Shown one piece after another: positions 27,411 to 36,877 of a DNA stretch of 64,000 nt. The notes beneath the pieces are model-generated. The model had not been told where the DNA came from, did no database searches, and worked only from the letters and a program-made list of their open reading frames with translations. How positions within the stretch are numbered: position 1 is the stretch's first letter; every line of letters starts with the position of its first letter. The stretch covers positions 1 to 64,000 of the forward strand of contig CAVQVN010000001.1 of assembly GCA_963717135.1 (NCBI GenBank), in the 5' to 3' direction. Source of the DNA: UBA4744 sp963717135 (GTDB lineage Bacteria; Actinomycetota; Acidimicrobiia; Spongiisociales; UBA4744). Made by a program: the position numbers and the translations under genes.

Positions 27411-28616
27411 ATGACCAAGGGGCTTCGTCAGGGCCGGTCTGTGGGGTCGGTGGTGACCCAGGTCGGGTTGGTCGTCATCCTCTTTGCTCTTCTGGTGGCG
27501 TTGGTTCCGGCCCTCGCAGACCTCGCCATTCGGGGTGCCGTGTATCAGAACGTCGGCATCACCGATCTAGGTCGAGATCTCCTAGGTGTTTCGGCGATTG
27601 AGCAAGGTGGTACGCCGTACCAGCAGATTGGCGACTTGATTGAGCAATACGGGTCTCCTGACCTTCCGCTATCTGGTCCGCCCCGGTTGAGCGGCTGGGT
27701 CGTCCACCCACCGCTGGCCCTGGCCGGGGCGCGCGCCCTGGCAATCGCTTTTGGCTCTGGCGCCGAGCTAGCCGGCCGTCGGCTGGGGGTTGTGGCCGTC
27801 ATCGCGTTGACCATTGCTACAATTTTGGTCCTCCGGCGACGAAGACCGTCCTGGACGATCCCGGCAGCACTCGCGATGCTGGTGTGGGTTCCGACGTTGA
27901 CGGATACGATCTGGATTCAAGGGAACGCCATTGCCGGCTTGGGTCTCCTGGGAGTCGCCCTTCTGGACGGCCGCGGCCGGCGGATTGCGGCCCTGATCAT
28001 CCTCGGATTGTTGGTCGCCTGGAAACCCTGGTTGGCAATCTTTGCGTTGGCGTTGCGGCGAAGTACGTCGGTGCTGAAAGATGTTGCAGCAGTGGGCTTG
28101 ACGGCAGCTGTGGCGACACTTGCCATTCTTCCCTTTGTGGGTGGGTTCGAGTCGCTGTGGACATGGATAGCCGAGGCGATGCCGGGCAACGCCGAAGAAG
28201 CGCGAACCACTCCCTCCAATCTCAGCTGGACTTCGTTTGCGGGTTCCGGCTTGGCAACTTCTATCTATCTGGGAGCCGCGATCGGGATTCCGATCGTTAG
28301 GCGTCGCTTACCGCGCCAGCTTTGGCCTCTTCTGCCGGTGTGGGTGGCAACAGCCCTGGCGCCGTTCGTATGGGATCACTACTGGCTTGCCCTGGCTCCA
28401 TTGGTTTGGCTCGTCATGAGTGAAGCCCAGGCGGATCTGCGGGTCCCCGCCTTCGGGTGGACGAGCTTCGCCGTGCTCCCGGTGGCGTTGTCGCTTCTTG
28501 GGCAACCCGGTCTGGAGAATCGAGTGTTGCCCATGGTTCTGGGGTGTGCAACGCTGTTTCTGGGGGTGGTGGTTGACCGACGAATCAGGCTCCCTGTTCA
28601 GGAGCCGGAGGGTTAA
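27411..28616 (+). CDS. GT87-like polyprenol-phosphate mannosyltransferase-type membrane protein
   Basis: About 401 residues from ATG 27411 (MTKGLRQGRSVGSVVTQVGL); the frame is open back to 27372. Ten or so membrane segments are visible. The first outer loop has LLGVSAIEQGGTPYQQIGDL and PPRLSGWVVHPPLALAGAR, the arrangement of GT87/DUF2029 (mannosyltransferases using polyprenyl-phosphate donors). WDHYWLALAPLVWL appears near the C-terminus, as in that family. It lies just upstream of uvrB on the same strand. The substrate is unknown. Confidence 0.6.
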   Translation: MTKGLRQGRSVGSVVTQVGLVVILFALLVALVPALADLAIRGAVYQNVGITDLGRDLLGVSAIEQGGTPYQQIGDLIEQYGSPDLPLSGPPRLSGWVVHPPLALAGARALAIAFGSGAELAGRRLGVVAVIALTIATILVLRRRRPSWTIPAALAMLVWVPTLTDTIWIQGNAIAGLGLLGVALLDGRGRRIAALIILGLLVAWKPWLAIFALALRRSTSVLKDVAAVGLTAAVATLAILPFVGGFESLWTWIAEAMPGNAEEARTTPSNLSWTSFAGSGLATSIYLGAAIGIPIVRRRLPRQLWPLLPVWVATALAPFVWDHYWLALAPLVWLVMSEAQADLRVPAFGWTSFAVLPVALSLLGQPGLENRVLPMVLGCATLFLGVVVDRRIRLPVQEPEG

Positions 28617-28685
28617 CGCATCGGATGGCGGGATGGCATGGCCCGGCAGGACTCCCTTGTCATACCTGCCACGTACACTGGCGCG

Positions 28686-30699
28686 ATGCCCCCCTTCAAG
28701 GTCCACTCCGACTTCCAACCGGCCGGCGATCAGCCGACCGCCATCGCGGCGCTGGCCCAAGGAATTGAAGCTGGGGAGCGTTTCCAGACCTTGCTGGGCA
28801 TCACCGGCTCGGGGAAGTCGGCCACCATTGCCTGGACCATCGAGAAGATCCAACGGCCCACCCTGGTGCTGGCTCCCAACAAAGCCCTGGCGGCGCAGTT
28901 GGCTAACGAGTTCCGCCAGTTCTTTCCCGAGAACCGGGTCGAGTATTTCGTCAGCTACTACGACTACTACCAGCCCGAGGCTTACATGGCCCAGTCGGAC
29001 ACCTACATCGAGAAGGATGCCACGGTCAACGACGAGATCGACCGGCTCCGCCACGCCGCCACCAGCGCTCTGCTGTTTCGGGACGATGTGATCATCGTTG
29101 CCAGCGTGTCGGCGATCTACGGGCTCGGAACCCCCGACGAGTACTCCGGTCGGGTGCTGCGGCTGATCAAAGGAGTCGAGTATCCGCTGGGCGAGGCGAT
29201 GCGCCGGCTGGTCGACATCCAGTACGAACGCAACGAGGTGAACCTCACCCGCGGCAAGTTCCGGGTCAAGGGAGACACCCTCGAGGTATTCCCGGCCTAC
29301 GAAGAGACGGTGGCCCGGGTCGAGTACTGGGGTGACGAGGTGCAGCGCATTCTCCGCATGAACCCGGTGACCGGTGAGGTTATCGAGGAAATGCAGGAGC
29401 TTTGGATCTACCCGGCCTCCCACTACGTGGCCTCGCAGGAGCGGATGGAACGGGCCGTGGTCGGCATCGAAGCGGAGCTCGAGGAGCGCCTGTCCGAGTT
29501 CGAAGAGCAGGGGAAGCTGCTGGAAGCCCAGCGGTTGCGGATGCGGACCGGGTACGACCTCGAAATGATGAAAGAGATCGGTTTCTGTTCGGGGATCGAA
29601 AACTACAGCCGTCACATCGACGGCCGGGAGCCGGGTGAGCCGCCTTACACGCTGCTCGACTACTTCCCGGACAACTTCGTGACAGTACTGGACGAAAGCC
29701 ATGTGACCGTCCCGCAGATCCACGGCCAGTTTGCCGGTGATCTGAGCCGCAAGGAGTCGCTCGTCGAGCACGGCTTCCGGCTTCCTTCTGCCATCGACAA
29801 CCGTCCGCTTCGTTTTGATGAGTGGCTGGAGAAGAGCGGTCAGATCATCTTCATGTCGGCTACGCCCAGCCGCTTCGAACTGGAGCGGTCTTCGCGGGTG
29901 GTCGAGCAGATCGCCCGCCCGACCGGCCTGGTCGACCCGGAGGTGATCGTCAAACCCACCAAAGGCCAGATCGACGATCTGCTCCACGAGATACGCGAGC
30001 GAGCGGTGGCCGATCAGCGGGTGCTGGTCACCACCCTCACCAAGAAGATGGCGGAGGACCTCACGGAGTATCTACTGGAGATGGGGGTGCGGGCCCGCTA
30101 CCTCCACTCGGAGATCGACACGCTCGAACGGGTCCAGATCTTGCGCGATCTGCGGCTGGGGGAGTTCGACGTGCTGGTGGGCATCAACCTGCTCCGGGAG
30201 GGCCTCGACCTGCCGGAGGTGTCGCTGGTGGCCATCCTCGACGCCGACAAGGAGGGGTTCCTCCGCTCGGCGACCAGCCTCATCCAGATCATCGGCCGCG
30301 CGTCTCGCAACGTAGAGGGCCACGTGCTCATGTACGCCGACAATGTCACGGATTCGATGCAACTGGCGATCAACGAGACCAACCGCCGGCGGGGTCTTCA
30401 GCTCCGCTACAACGAGGAGCACGGCATCGACCCGCAGACGATCCGCAAGAAGGTCTCCGACATCCTCGAGTTGCTGCAATCCCAGGACGCCCCAGCTCCC
30501 GAGCGCCGCCGACGCGAAGTGGAGCAACGCGCCATCCTGGATTTGGGAACCGAGGACCTGGGTCGCCTTATCCAGAGCCTCGAAGAAGAGATGCACGAAG
30601 CGGCCAAGGAACTTCGGTTTCGAGTACGCCGCCCGTCTCCGCGACGAGATCAACGAGCTGCGACGGGAGATGCGGGACCTGGCCGAGGCGGGTCGCTAG
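28686..30699 (+). CDS. uvrB: Excinuclease ABC subunit B (frameshift near the C-terminus)
   Basis: ATG 28686 (MPPFKVHSDFQPAGDQPTAI) is the usual UvrB start; the frame is open back to 28638. Walker A GITGSGKSATIA, the beta-hairpin YYDYYQPEAYM, LDESHVTVPQ, helicase motif TLTKKMAEDLTEYL and DLPEVSLVAILDADKEGFLRS are all present. Near 30615 the frame slips, and the correct ending FEYAARLRDEINELRREMRD (the UVR motif that binds UvrC) is in the next frame, stopping at 30699. Corrected length is about 670 residues. It acts in nucleotide excision repair with UvrA and UvrC, both also in this window. Confidence 0.93.
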
Positions 30700-30746
30700 C
30701 ACCGATTCGGGGCAGCCCATCGCTACGATGGCTGGAATCCAGGGGT

Positions 30747-31359
30747 GTGAAGTTGGACAGATTCGATCCGCGTAGGGTTCTCGCTAAGCCGTGGTTCTAC
30801 AAAACCTTTCGGCGACTTGTCACCACCAAGGCAGGCCGGGCCGGTTTTGTGAAGGACTACCTCAAACCGCAGCCGGGCGATTCGGTATTGGACATCGGTT
30901 GCGGGACGGCTGACGTACTCGATGACCTTCCCGACGTTCAGTACCTCGGATTCGACCTCAGTGAGGAATACATCAATCTCGCTCGCGCTCGCCACGGGGA
31001 GCGCGGGATATTTGTGAATGCTTCAGTTTCAAGGGAAACCGTTACCGGCGAGTTCGACCTGGTGATGGCCCTTGGGGTCCTTCACCACATCGACGACGGT
31101 GCCGCAGAAGATCTGTTCGCGCTGGCGAGCTCGGTACTGAAGACCCACCGGCAAATTGGTAACCTTGGATCCATTCTTCCACGAAGGTCAAGCTGCCCAC
31201 CGCAGATTTGTCGTTTCGCTCGATCGAGGTGGACACATCCGGCGGCTTGACGAATACCTCGAGCTTGCGCAGAAATCCTTTCAGAACATCGTCAGCCACA
31301 CAAGAATCGACCTGATCAGAATCCCCTATACCCACTTCATTATGGAATGCCGTCCGTGA
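30747..31359 (+). CDS. Class I SAM-dependent methyltransferase (one frameshift)
   Basis: GTG 30747 opens KLDRFDPRRVLAKPWFYKTF. SAM motif I reads VLDIGCGTADVLDDL, followed by YLGFDLSEEYI and DLVMALGVLHHIDD. The frame slips near 31140. The continuation VTLDPFFHEGQAAHRRFVV, then VSHTRIDLIRIPYTHFIMEC, matches the C-terminus of this type of methyltransferase. Corrected length is about 203 residues. It starts the surface-glycan locus right after uvrB. The acceptor is unknown, possibly a sugar or lipid carrier. Confidence 0.75.
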
Positions 31360-31465
31360 TCAGTGGCACGCTGGGGGCGTTTCTGGCGTTGTTCGGCCGG
31401 GAGTCTCAAGCTGCGCGAATCTCGCCGGCTCGCCATCCCGGACTTCGTGACAGAGGAACCTGTCA

Positions 31466-32293
31466 ATGGACATAGGCCAGCTAGCAGATGGTCTACACGA
31501 ATTGGAACCTGGCTACTGGGTTGCAGCGGACCAGGCAGCGGTCTCCTATCCACAGCACGGACACTCATCTTGTTTTGAACTGGAAGGCAGCTCCTATTGG
31601 TTTCAACACAGGAATGCCTGTGTGGCATCGATCGTCAGGAGGTACCTGCCTGCGGGACCGATCGTTGATATCGGTGGCGGGAACGGATTTGTTTCTTTGG
31701 GGCTTCAGGAAGCCGGGTTCGAGACCCTCCTGATCGAGCCAGGAGCGGATGGAGCGCGCAATGGCTTTGCGCGCGGTCTGCGGCCGGTGGTCCAGGCGAC
31801 GTTCGAGAGCGCAGGTTTCCATGCACGGTCGCTGTCCGCGGTCGGGCTTTTCGACGTTGTCGAGCACATCGAGACGGACGTAGCGTTTCTAGGTGAGATA
31901 CACACGGCGCTCCGTTCCGGGGGGCGTGCGTATCTCACCGTGCCGGCCTTCGGATGGCTCTGGTCGCTGGAAGATGTCCAGGCAGGCCATTTCCGTAGAT
32001 ACACTCGCCGCTCTCTGACCGAGACGCTCGAGGTGGCGGGTTTCCAGGTCGAGTTCGTAACCTACATGTTCTGGCTGCTGCCGCTTCCAGTGTTCTTCCT
32101 GAGATCCCTTGCCGGGAGGTTGAGGATCAGAAAAGCCGGCAACGAAGACTTGAGTCGGCGCGAACATCAAACGCCGGGGGGCGCCTCGGGAGCCGTTCTG
32201 GCAAGTCTGTTGACATTCGAACTGGATCGTCTCGGCCAGGGAAAAAGGATGCCGATCGGCTCCAGCATCTTGGCAGTGGCGCGCAAGTGCTGA
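31466..32293 (+). CDS. SAM-dependent methyltransferase (type 11-like)
   Basis: 275 residues, ATG 31466 behind AGAGGAACC. SAM motif I reads IVDIGGGNGFVSLGLQ and the acidic strand end is LLIEPG. VGLFDVVEHIETDVAFL and HTALRSGGRAYLTVPAFGWLW follow, with HFRRYTRRSLTETLEVAGF and a hydrophobic patch near 190-215 that may touch the membrane. Proteins of this layout are frequent in O-antigen or glycolipid clusters. It is convergent with rmlA. The frame is intact. Confidence 0.75.
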   Translation: MDIGQLADGLHELEPGYWVAADQAAVSYPQHGHSSCFELEGSSYWFQHRNACVASIVRRYLPAGPIVDIGGGNGFVSLGLQEAGFETLLIEPGADGARNGFARGLRPVVQATFESAGFHARSLSAVGLFDVVEHIETDVAFLGEIHTALRSGGRAYLTVPAFGWLWSLEDVQAGHFRRYTRRSLTETLEVAGFQVEFVTYMFWLLPLPVFFLRSLAGRLRIRKAGNEDLSRREHQTPGGASGAVLASLLTFELDRLGQGKRMPIGSSILAVARKC

Positions 32294-32326
32294 ATCGAAC
32301 TTGGGTCCGCCGGCGATGAGGGTGCC

Positions 32327-33199
32327 TCAATCACCGATCAAACGCAGCAGGTATTGACCGTACTCGTTGTGCCGTACCGGCTCAGCGAGCTTGGCGAGTT
32401 GGCTCGCATCGATATATCCCATACGGAAAGCGATCTCTTCCAGGCAGGAGATCTGGAGTCCCTGTCGTTCTTGGACTGTCTGAATGAAGCTGGCTGCTTG
32501 CTGGAGAGATCCGGGTGTACCGGTGTCCAGCCAGGCAAATCCTCGGTGCAGGATTTGAACATTCAACTGTCCCCGATCCAGATACGCGCGATTGATATCT
32601 GTGATCTCGAGCTCGCCGCGCTCTGAGGGCTTCAGATCTGCTGCCAGGCTGACTACCTGATTGTCGTAGAAGTACAACCCGGTAACCGCATACTGGGACC
32701 TCGGTTGGATCGGCTTCTCTTCGATATCGACGGGTGTACCGGACGTGTCGATAGAGACCACTCCGTAGCGTGCGGGATCCTTTACCCGATACCCGAAGAC
32801 GGTGGCACCTTGCTTTTGAGCGGCAGCCTGTTGTAGAACCTCCGTCAAGCCATGTCCGTAGAAGATGTTGTCGCCCAGAACGAGCGCCGAGTGGTCATTA
32901 CCTACAAAGCTCCGACCGATGATGAATGCGTCGGCCAGACCGCCGGGTTCGGGTTGCTCAGCGTACTGAAAGCTGAGGCCCCATTGGGTTCCATCCCCTA
33001 GAAGCCTCTCGAAGAGGAGTCTTTCATGCGGATTGGTGATGATGAGCATGTCTTTGATCCCGGCCAACATCAAAGTCGAGAGGGGGTAGTAGATCATCGG
33101 TTTGTCGTATACGGGCATCAATTGCTTACTGACGACCAGGGTGAGCGGATAAAGCCTGGTGCCCTGACCACCGGCGAGGATGATTCCCTTACGGTTCAT
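32327..33199 (-). CDS. rmlA: Glucose-1-phosphate thymidylyltransferase
   Basis: 290 residues. It has nucleotidyltransferase motif GIILAGGQGTRLYPLT, then SKQLMPVYDKPMIYYPLS, LVLGDNIFYG and EEKPIQPRSQYAVTGLYFYD. It makes dTDP-glucose, the first step toward dTDP-rhamnose and dTDP-amino sugars. An ATGA overlap couples it to rmlB upstream. rmlC and rmlD are not seen nearby, whereas an aminotransferase and a formyltransferase are, so an amino sugar rather than rhamnose may be the end product. Confidence 0.93.
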   Translation of the reverse strand: MNRKGIILAGGQGTRLYPLTLVVSKQLMPVYDKPMIYYPLSTLMLAGIKDMLIITNPHERLLFERLLGDGTQWGLSFQYAEQPEPGGLADAFIIGRSFVGNDHSALVLGDNIFYGHGLTEVLQQAAAQKQGATVFGYRVKDPARYGVVSIDTSGTPVDIEEKPIQPRSQYAVTGLYFYDNQVVSLAADLKPSERGELEITDINRAYLDRGQLNVQILHRGFAWLDTGTPGSLQQAASFIQTVQERQGLQISCLEEIAFRMGYIDASQLAKLAEPVRHNEYGQYLLRLIGD

Positions 33200-34263
33200 C
33201 GTCTCAAACCCAACCGCTCACCGCGGTAGGCACCACTGCGAATATCTTCCCACCACGATCGGTTGTCGAGATACCAGGCAACCGTTTCCTGTAGGCCGGT
33301 CTCCCAATCGCGGACTGGCTTCCAGCCGAGCTCATTCTCGATTTTTGAGGGATCTATCGCGTAGCGCCGGTCATGACCAGGCCGATCCGGTACATGCGTT
33401 ATCAAATCGCAGTAGCTGGTCCCGTCGGGTCGCGGCTGGAGCTGATCGAGGTATTGGCAGATCGCGACCACAACCTCGATGTTCGGTCGTTCGTTTCGGC
33501 TGCCGATCGTGTACACCTCACCAACACGCCCTTCGCTGATCACCGCAAGGAGGGCGTCGACGTGATCGTCGACGTGAAGCCAGTCCCGAATCTGAGCACC
33601 GTCCCCATATACAGGGAGAGGTCTGCTCTCGATTGCCGAGATGATCATATGAGGAATGAGCTTTTCGGGGAACTGATACGGACCGTAGTTATTGGAGCAG
33701 TTCGTGATGATCGTTGGGAGACCGTAGGTGTGATTCCAGGCGCGAACCAGATGATCCGCGGCTGCCTTGCTTGCAGCATATGGCGAATTCGGAGCGTAGG
33801 GCGTAGCTTCCGAAAACGGTCCATCGGATCCGACTTCGCCAAAGACTTCGTCCGTGGATACGTGAACCAGGCGGAATTCGGCGCCTTCGGCGGGTTCGAG
33901 TGTTTTCCAGTACGCCAGCGAGGTCTCGAGCAGCGTGTACGTACCCAGGATGTTTGTGTTGATGAAGGCGGCCGGTCCGTCAATTGACCGGTCCACGTGT
34001 GATTCGGCAGCAAGATGCAACACGGATGCGGGGCGATACTTGTCGAACACTTTCTTGAGCGTCTGCCCGTCGGTGACATCGACCTTTTCGGAGGTCAGGC
34101 GACTGTTGTCACCTCCTGTAGGCAACGAGGCAAGGTTCGCGGCATAAGTCAAGACGTCGACGTTGACGACGTGGTATTCATCGTTTTCGACCAGATGCCG
34201 GACAACTGCCGAGCCGATGAATCCAGCCCCGCCGGTTACGAAGATCGTTTTGTCTGGGGCCAT
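33196..34263 (-). CDS. rmlB: dTDP-glucose 4,6-dehydratase
   Basis: 355 residues with an NAD-binding TGGAGFIGSAVVRHL, LHLAAESHVDRSIDGP, the catalytic HVSTDEVFGE and YAASKAAADHLV (Y-x-x-x-K). This extended short-chain dehydrogenase converts dTDP-glucose to the 4-keto-6-deoxy sugar used by the aminotransferase encoded at 36.9-38 kb. It is the first gene of the rmlBA pair, the reverse of the usual A-B order. The intact frame is typical in length. Confidence 0.93.
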   Translation of the reverse strand: MAPDKTIFVTGGAGFIGSAVVRHLVENDEYHVVNVDVLTYAANLASLPTGGDNSRLTSEKVDVTDGQTLKKVFDKYRPASVLHLAAESHVDRSIDGPAAFINTNILGTYTLLETSLAYWKTLEPAEGAEFRLVHVSTDEVFGEVGSDGPFSEATPYAPNSPYAASKAAADHLVRAWNHTYGLPTIITNCSNNYGPYQFPEKLIPHMIISAIESRPLPVYGDGAQIRDWLHVDDHVDALLAVISEGRVGEVYTIGSRNERPNIEVVVAICQYLDQLQPRPDGTSYCDLITHVPDRPGHDRRYAIDPSKIENELGWKPVRDWETGLQETVAWYLDNRSWWEDIRSGAYRGERLGLRR

Positions 34264-34311
34264 TTGAACCTTATCGGTAGGGGGGAAGGCGCTATTGAAT
34301 GTATCAGGAGG

Positions 34312-34983
34312 TCAACCCAGGGTATCTGTCATCATTTCCGGTCGCGGGTTGATCGGTAGAGATCCATACTCTGCTCCATGGACAATCACCCGCTTTCGGT
34401 CGCCCCTCTGCTGGATGTCGAGTCGCCCTTCTGACGCCCAGGCAATTGCCTGGCAGGCCATGATTGCTGCGTACTGAAATAGCCGATGTTGGACTGTGCC
34501 TTCGGAGTCATCCGGCGAAATGGGGGTGACGGCCTGCATGATTGGAGGTCCCATGTCCACGGATGCGTCTATCAAATGCAATGTTGCTCCACCGAGCTTT
34601 GCACCGAAAGTGACCGACCTTTCGACAGGCCGAAATCCGGGAAACGCAGGAAGGAGTGAGTAGTGAACGTTAATGATCCGATCCGACCATCTCGGGAGCA
34701 CGGGTTCCGCCAACAGTTGATTGAATGTTGCAAGTATCCAATCCGGACGCCAGTCGTCGAGAACCAGGAGCAAGCGTTCGCTGTAACCGGGTGGATCTTC
34801 GCCGATGGCTCGCGAGACGACAGCAGTTCGGATACCTGCCTGTCGGGCAACAGCCAAAGCTCCGGCGTCGGTCTGGTCGGCCACAACACCGCAGAAGTCG
34901 ACGTTTGGGTCTTCGGCGAATCTCGAGATCACGCGGCTCATTACGCTGCCTGTGCCGCTCGCCAGGAACCCGACCCGCGTCAT
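34312..34983 (-). CDS. GART-fold formyltransferase, likely sugar N-formyltransferase
   Basis: 223 residues. A Rossmann-like start RVGFLASGTGSVMSRVI is followed by the GART formyltransferase core: INVHYSLLPAFPGFRPVERS (catalytic Asn and His of the N-x-H pair), then HLIDASVDMGPPI (catalytic Asp). PurN shares this core, but the sugar locus suggests a VioF/WlaRD-type enzyme that uses 10-formyl-tetrahydrofolate to formylate a dTDP-amino-deoxyhexose. It starts in an ATGA overlap with the glycosyltransferase. Transferring genes elsewhere in the cluster make the donor sugar. A true PurN cannot be excluded. Confidence 0.7.
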   Translation of the reverse strand: MTRVGFLASGTGSVMSRVISRFAEDPNVDFCGVVADQTDAGALAVARQAGIRTAVVSRAIGEDPPGYSERLLLVLDDWRPDWILATFNQLLAEPVLPRWSDRIINVHYSLLPAFPGFRPVERSVTFGAKLGGATLHLIDASVDMGPPIMQAVTPISPDDSEGTVQHRLFQYAAIMACQAIAWASEGRLDIQQRGDRKRVIVHGAEYGSLPINPRPEMMTDTLG

Positions 34984-35984
34984 CGTGGCGGGTCCGCGGT
35001 GTGAGAAGGGTGGTGCCGCTCGGGAGGTAGTGGCAGGTTGTAGGTGGTGCTGGCATCGGCGGGTCCGATGACCCGGCGCGCCAAGTAGAGGGGCCGTCGC
35101 TGTGTTTCTTGCAGGGTACGTCCCAGGTACTTCACCCAGGATGCCGAGGATCAGGAGCTGGATGCCGCCAGGGCGCTGATCAGTATCGCCAGGGTCGGGA
35201 AGCCGGATGCAGCGCCCCGCCGAACAGCACTCTCACGACGACGTAGATGCTGTATAGAAATGATCCCACGGTAACCACCAAACCCAACGCCGTTGCGAAT
35301 CGGAGCGGCACGATACTCAGTGACGCCGTGGCATCCATGGCGAGGCCGGCAAGACTCTTCAGTGTGTAGTTACTTCGGGTCCGAAGGCCCGGCCCCGGGT
35401 CAACGTCGAGAACGACCGATGTGAATCCCAACCAAGCCGACAGTCCAGCGATCAGTCGGCGCCTTTCCTTGAGGCTGCGGAAAGCCCGGACATAGGTTTG
35501 CCGCATCCCTCGCATCATCAGCTGATCAGCGACTATCTCCCGGCCTCCAAGAACGCGGATGGCCTTCCAGAACCGTACGCGAGGTAGCTGTACGAACCGC
35601 CCTGCGCGGTTGAGAAGCTCGCCGTGTGTAGACGAAGTCGGCGCCGCCTTCCAGCTGCTCGATGATTGCGGGAATAGCCGACGGAGGGTCCTCGAGATCA
35701 GAGTCCAACACGATGACGTAGTCGGCAGTTGCGAAATCCAATCCGGCGGAAACGGCGATGTGCTGGCCGAAATTGCGTGATAGCTCGATAGCAACCACGT
35801 TGTCTCGTCGAGCCACCAACTCTTCGAGCTTGATCCATGACCGATCAGGGCTTCCGTCGCAGACAAAGATTATCCGGGTGTCCAGGGGTAGCTCAGCGGT
35901 CTCTGCTGTGACCGCCTCGAAGAACGCCTCAATAGTCGATTCGTCGTTGTACACGGACACCGCAATTTCCAGGCTTTGCGTCAT
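34980..35984 (-). CDS. GtrB/DPM1-like glycosyltransferase (GT2) with C-terminal membrane hairpin, frameshifted
   Basis: ATG 35984 opens TQSLEIAVSVYNDESTIEAF. GT2 features are FVCDGSPDRSW, LSRNFGQHIAVSAGLDFA and the D-x-D motif VIVLDSDLEDPPSAI. After a slip near 35620 the protein continues FVQLPRVRFWKAIRVLGG, then LRTRSNYTLKSLAGLAMDA and two membrane segments, and a last frame gives LGRTLQETQRRPLYLARRV to the stop at 34980. At least two to three indels are needed; corrected length is about 334 residues. Such enzymes load a sugar onto polyprenyl phosphate. It is translationally coupled to the formyltransferase. Confidence 0.8.
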
Positions 35985-36104
35985 GGTCTGTTCCCACGTC
36001 GTCGAGCGTGTGCGGGTCGCCTCATCTAACCATGCGGACGTGTCGAGATTGGGGATTCCAATGGTCTGAGGGGATGAGCAGTTGGTTTGTCAGTCTTTCG
36101 TCGT

Positions 36105-36870
36105 ATGCTGTCTGAGCTCGGCGGAGGAGGCGTCGAGCACGATCTGGTCATTCTGCAGCCGTTCTATCTACCTTACGGAGGGGTCTTCGAACTTGTCCGG
36201 CTGGCCGATGTGTTCGTCTTTTGACGATGTCCAGTTTGTTCCTCAGCATTGGCAGACCCGGAATCGGATCAAAGTCGCCGGTGGGACCCAATGGTTGACG
36301 GTTCCCGTTAAGCGACGACATGGTCAAAGTATCAGCGAAGCGAGGATTGTCACCACCGCCAACTGGACGGACACCTCACCGCCATCGAATTGGCCTATGC
36401 CAAGGCTCCTCACTTGGCCTCGCTCGAGTCCCTCTTCGACGGTGTATACGAGAAAGACTGGGAGAACCTTGTCGATCTCAACATCGCCGCATTTCGCTTG
36501 CTGGCAGGGTTGCTGGGGCTACAAGCAGAGTTCCGGAAATCGTCCGAGAACTGGCCCTACCTGGTCGTGGGAGCGATCGAGTTCTGGCGTACTGTCGAGC
36601 GCTTGGTGCGACCCGCTACCTGTTCCAGGTCCCCTCCGGTCGTGACTATCTGGATGAGGCGAGTTTCGCCACGGCGGGAGGTCAGCTCTGGGAGTATCCA
36701 CCGGTTCGAGCACCCTTTTTATTCCCAGTCTGCACGAGCCATTCGTTCCCGGGCTATCAGTAGTCGATCTGCTTGCGAACGAGGGTCCGGCCGCGGGCAA
36801 GATCCTCAAGGGTTGCGGATCGGGCCGTCTCCCAGCCTCGCGAATGGCCCGCCGAAGAGGACTGCCGAAG
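36105..36870 (+). CDS. WbqC-family protein (frameshifted)
   Basis: ATG 36105; VILQPFYLPYGGVFELVRLA leads, after one extra base, into DDVQFVPQHWQTRNRIKVAG and TQWLTVPVKRRHGQSISEAR. Later frames give LAYAKAPHLASLESLFDGVY, NIAAFRLLAGLLGLQAEF, then VTRYLFQVPSGRDYLDE and LSVVDLLANEGPAAGKIL. This is the WbqC-like family, found in O-antigen and capsule clusters and proposed to act on amino sugars. At least three indels break it, so the end is approximate. It is divergent from the GtrB-like gene and convergent with the aminotransferase. Confidence 0.7.
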
Positions 36871-36877
36871 CCGGACT

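Noticed and set aside
28308..29987. A 559-residue minus-strand frame
   Set aside because: Antisense to uvrB and the GT87-like gene; composition rich in His, Arg, Gly and Asp as expected for a shadow frame.
28638..31250. An apparent UvrB-methyltransferase fusion of 870 residues
   Set aside because: The fusion arises because an indel removes the uvrB stop. The true UvrB ending and stop are in the adjacent frame, and the methyltransferase has its own GTG at 30747.
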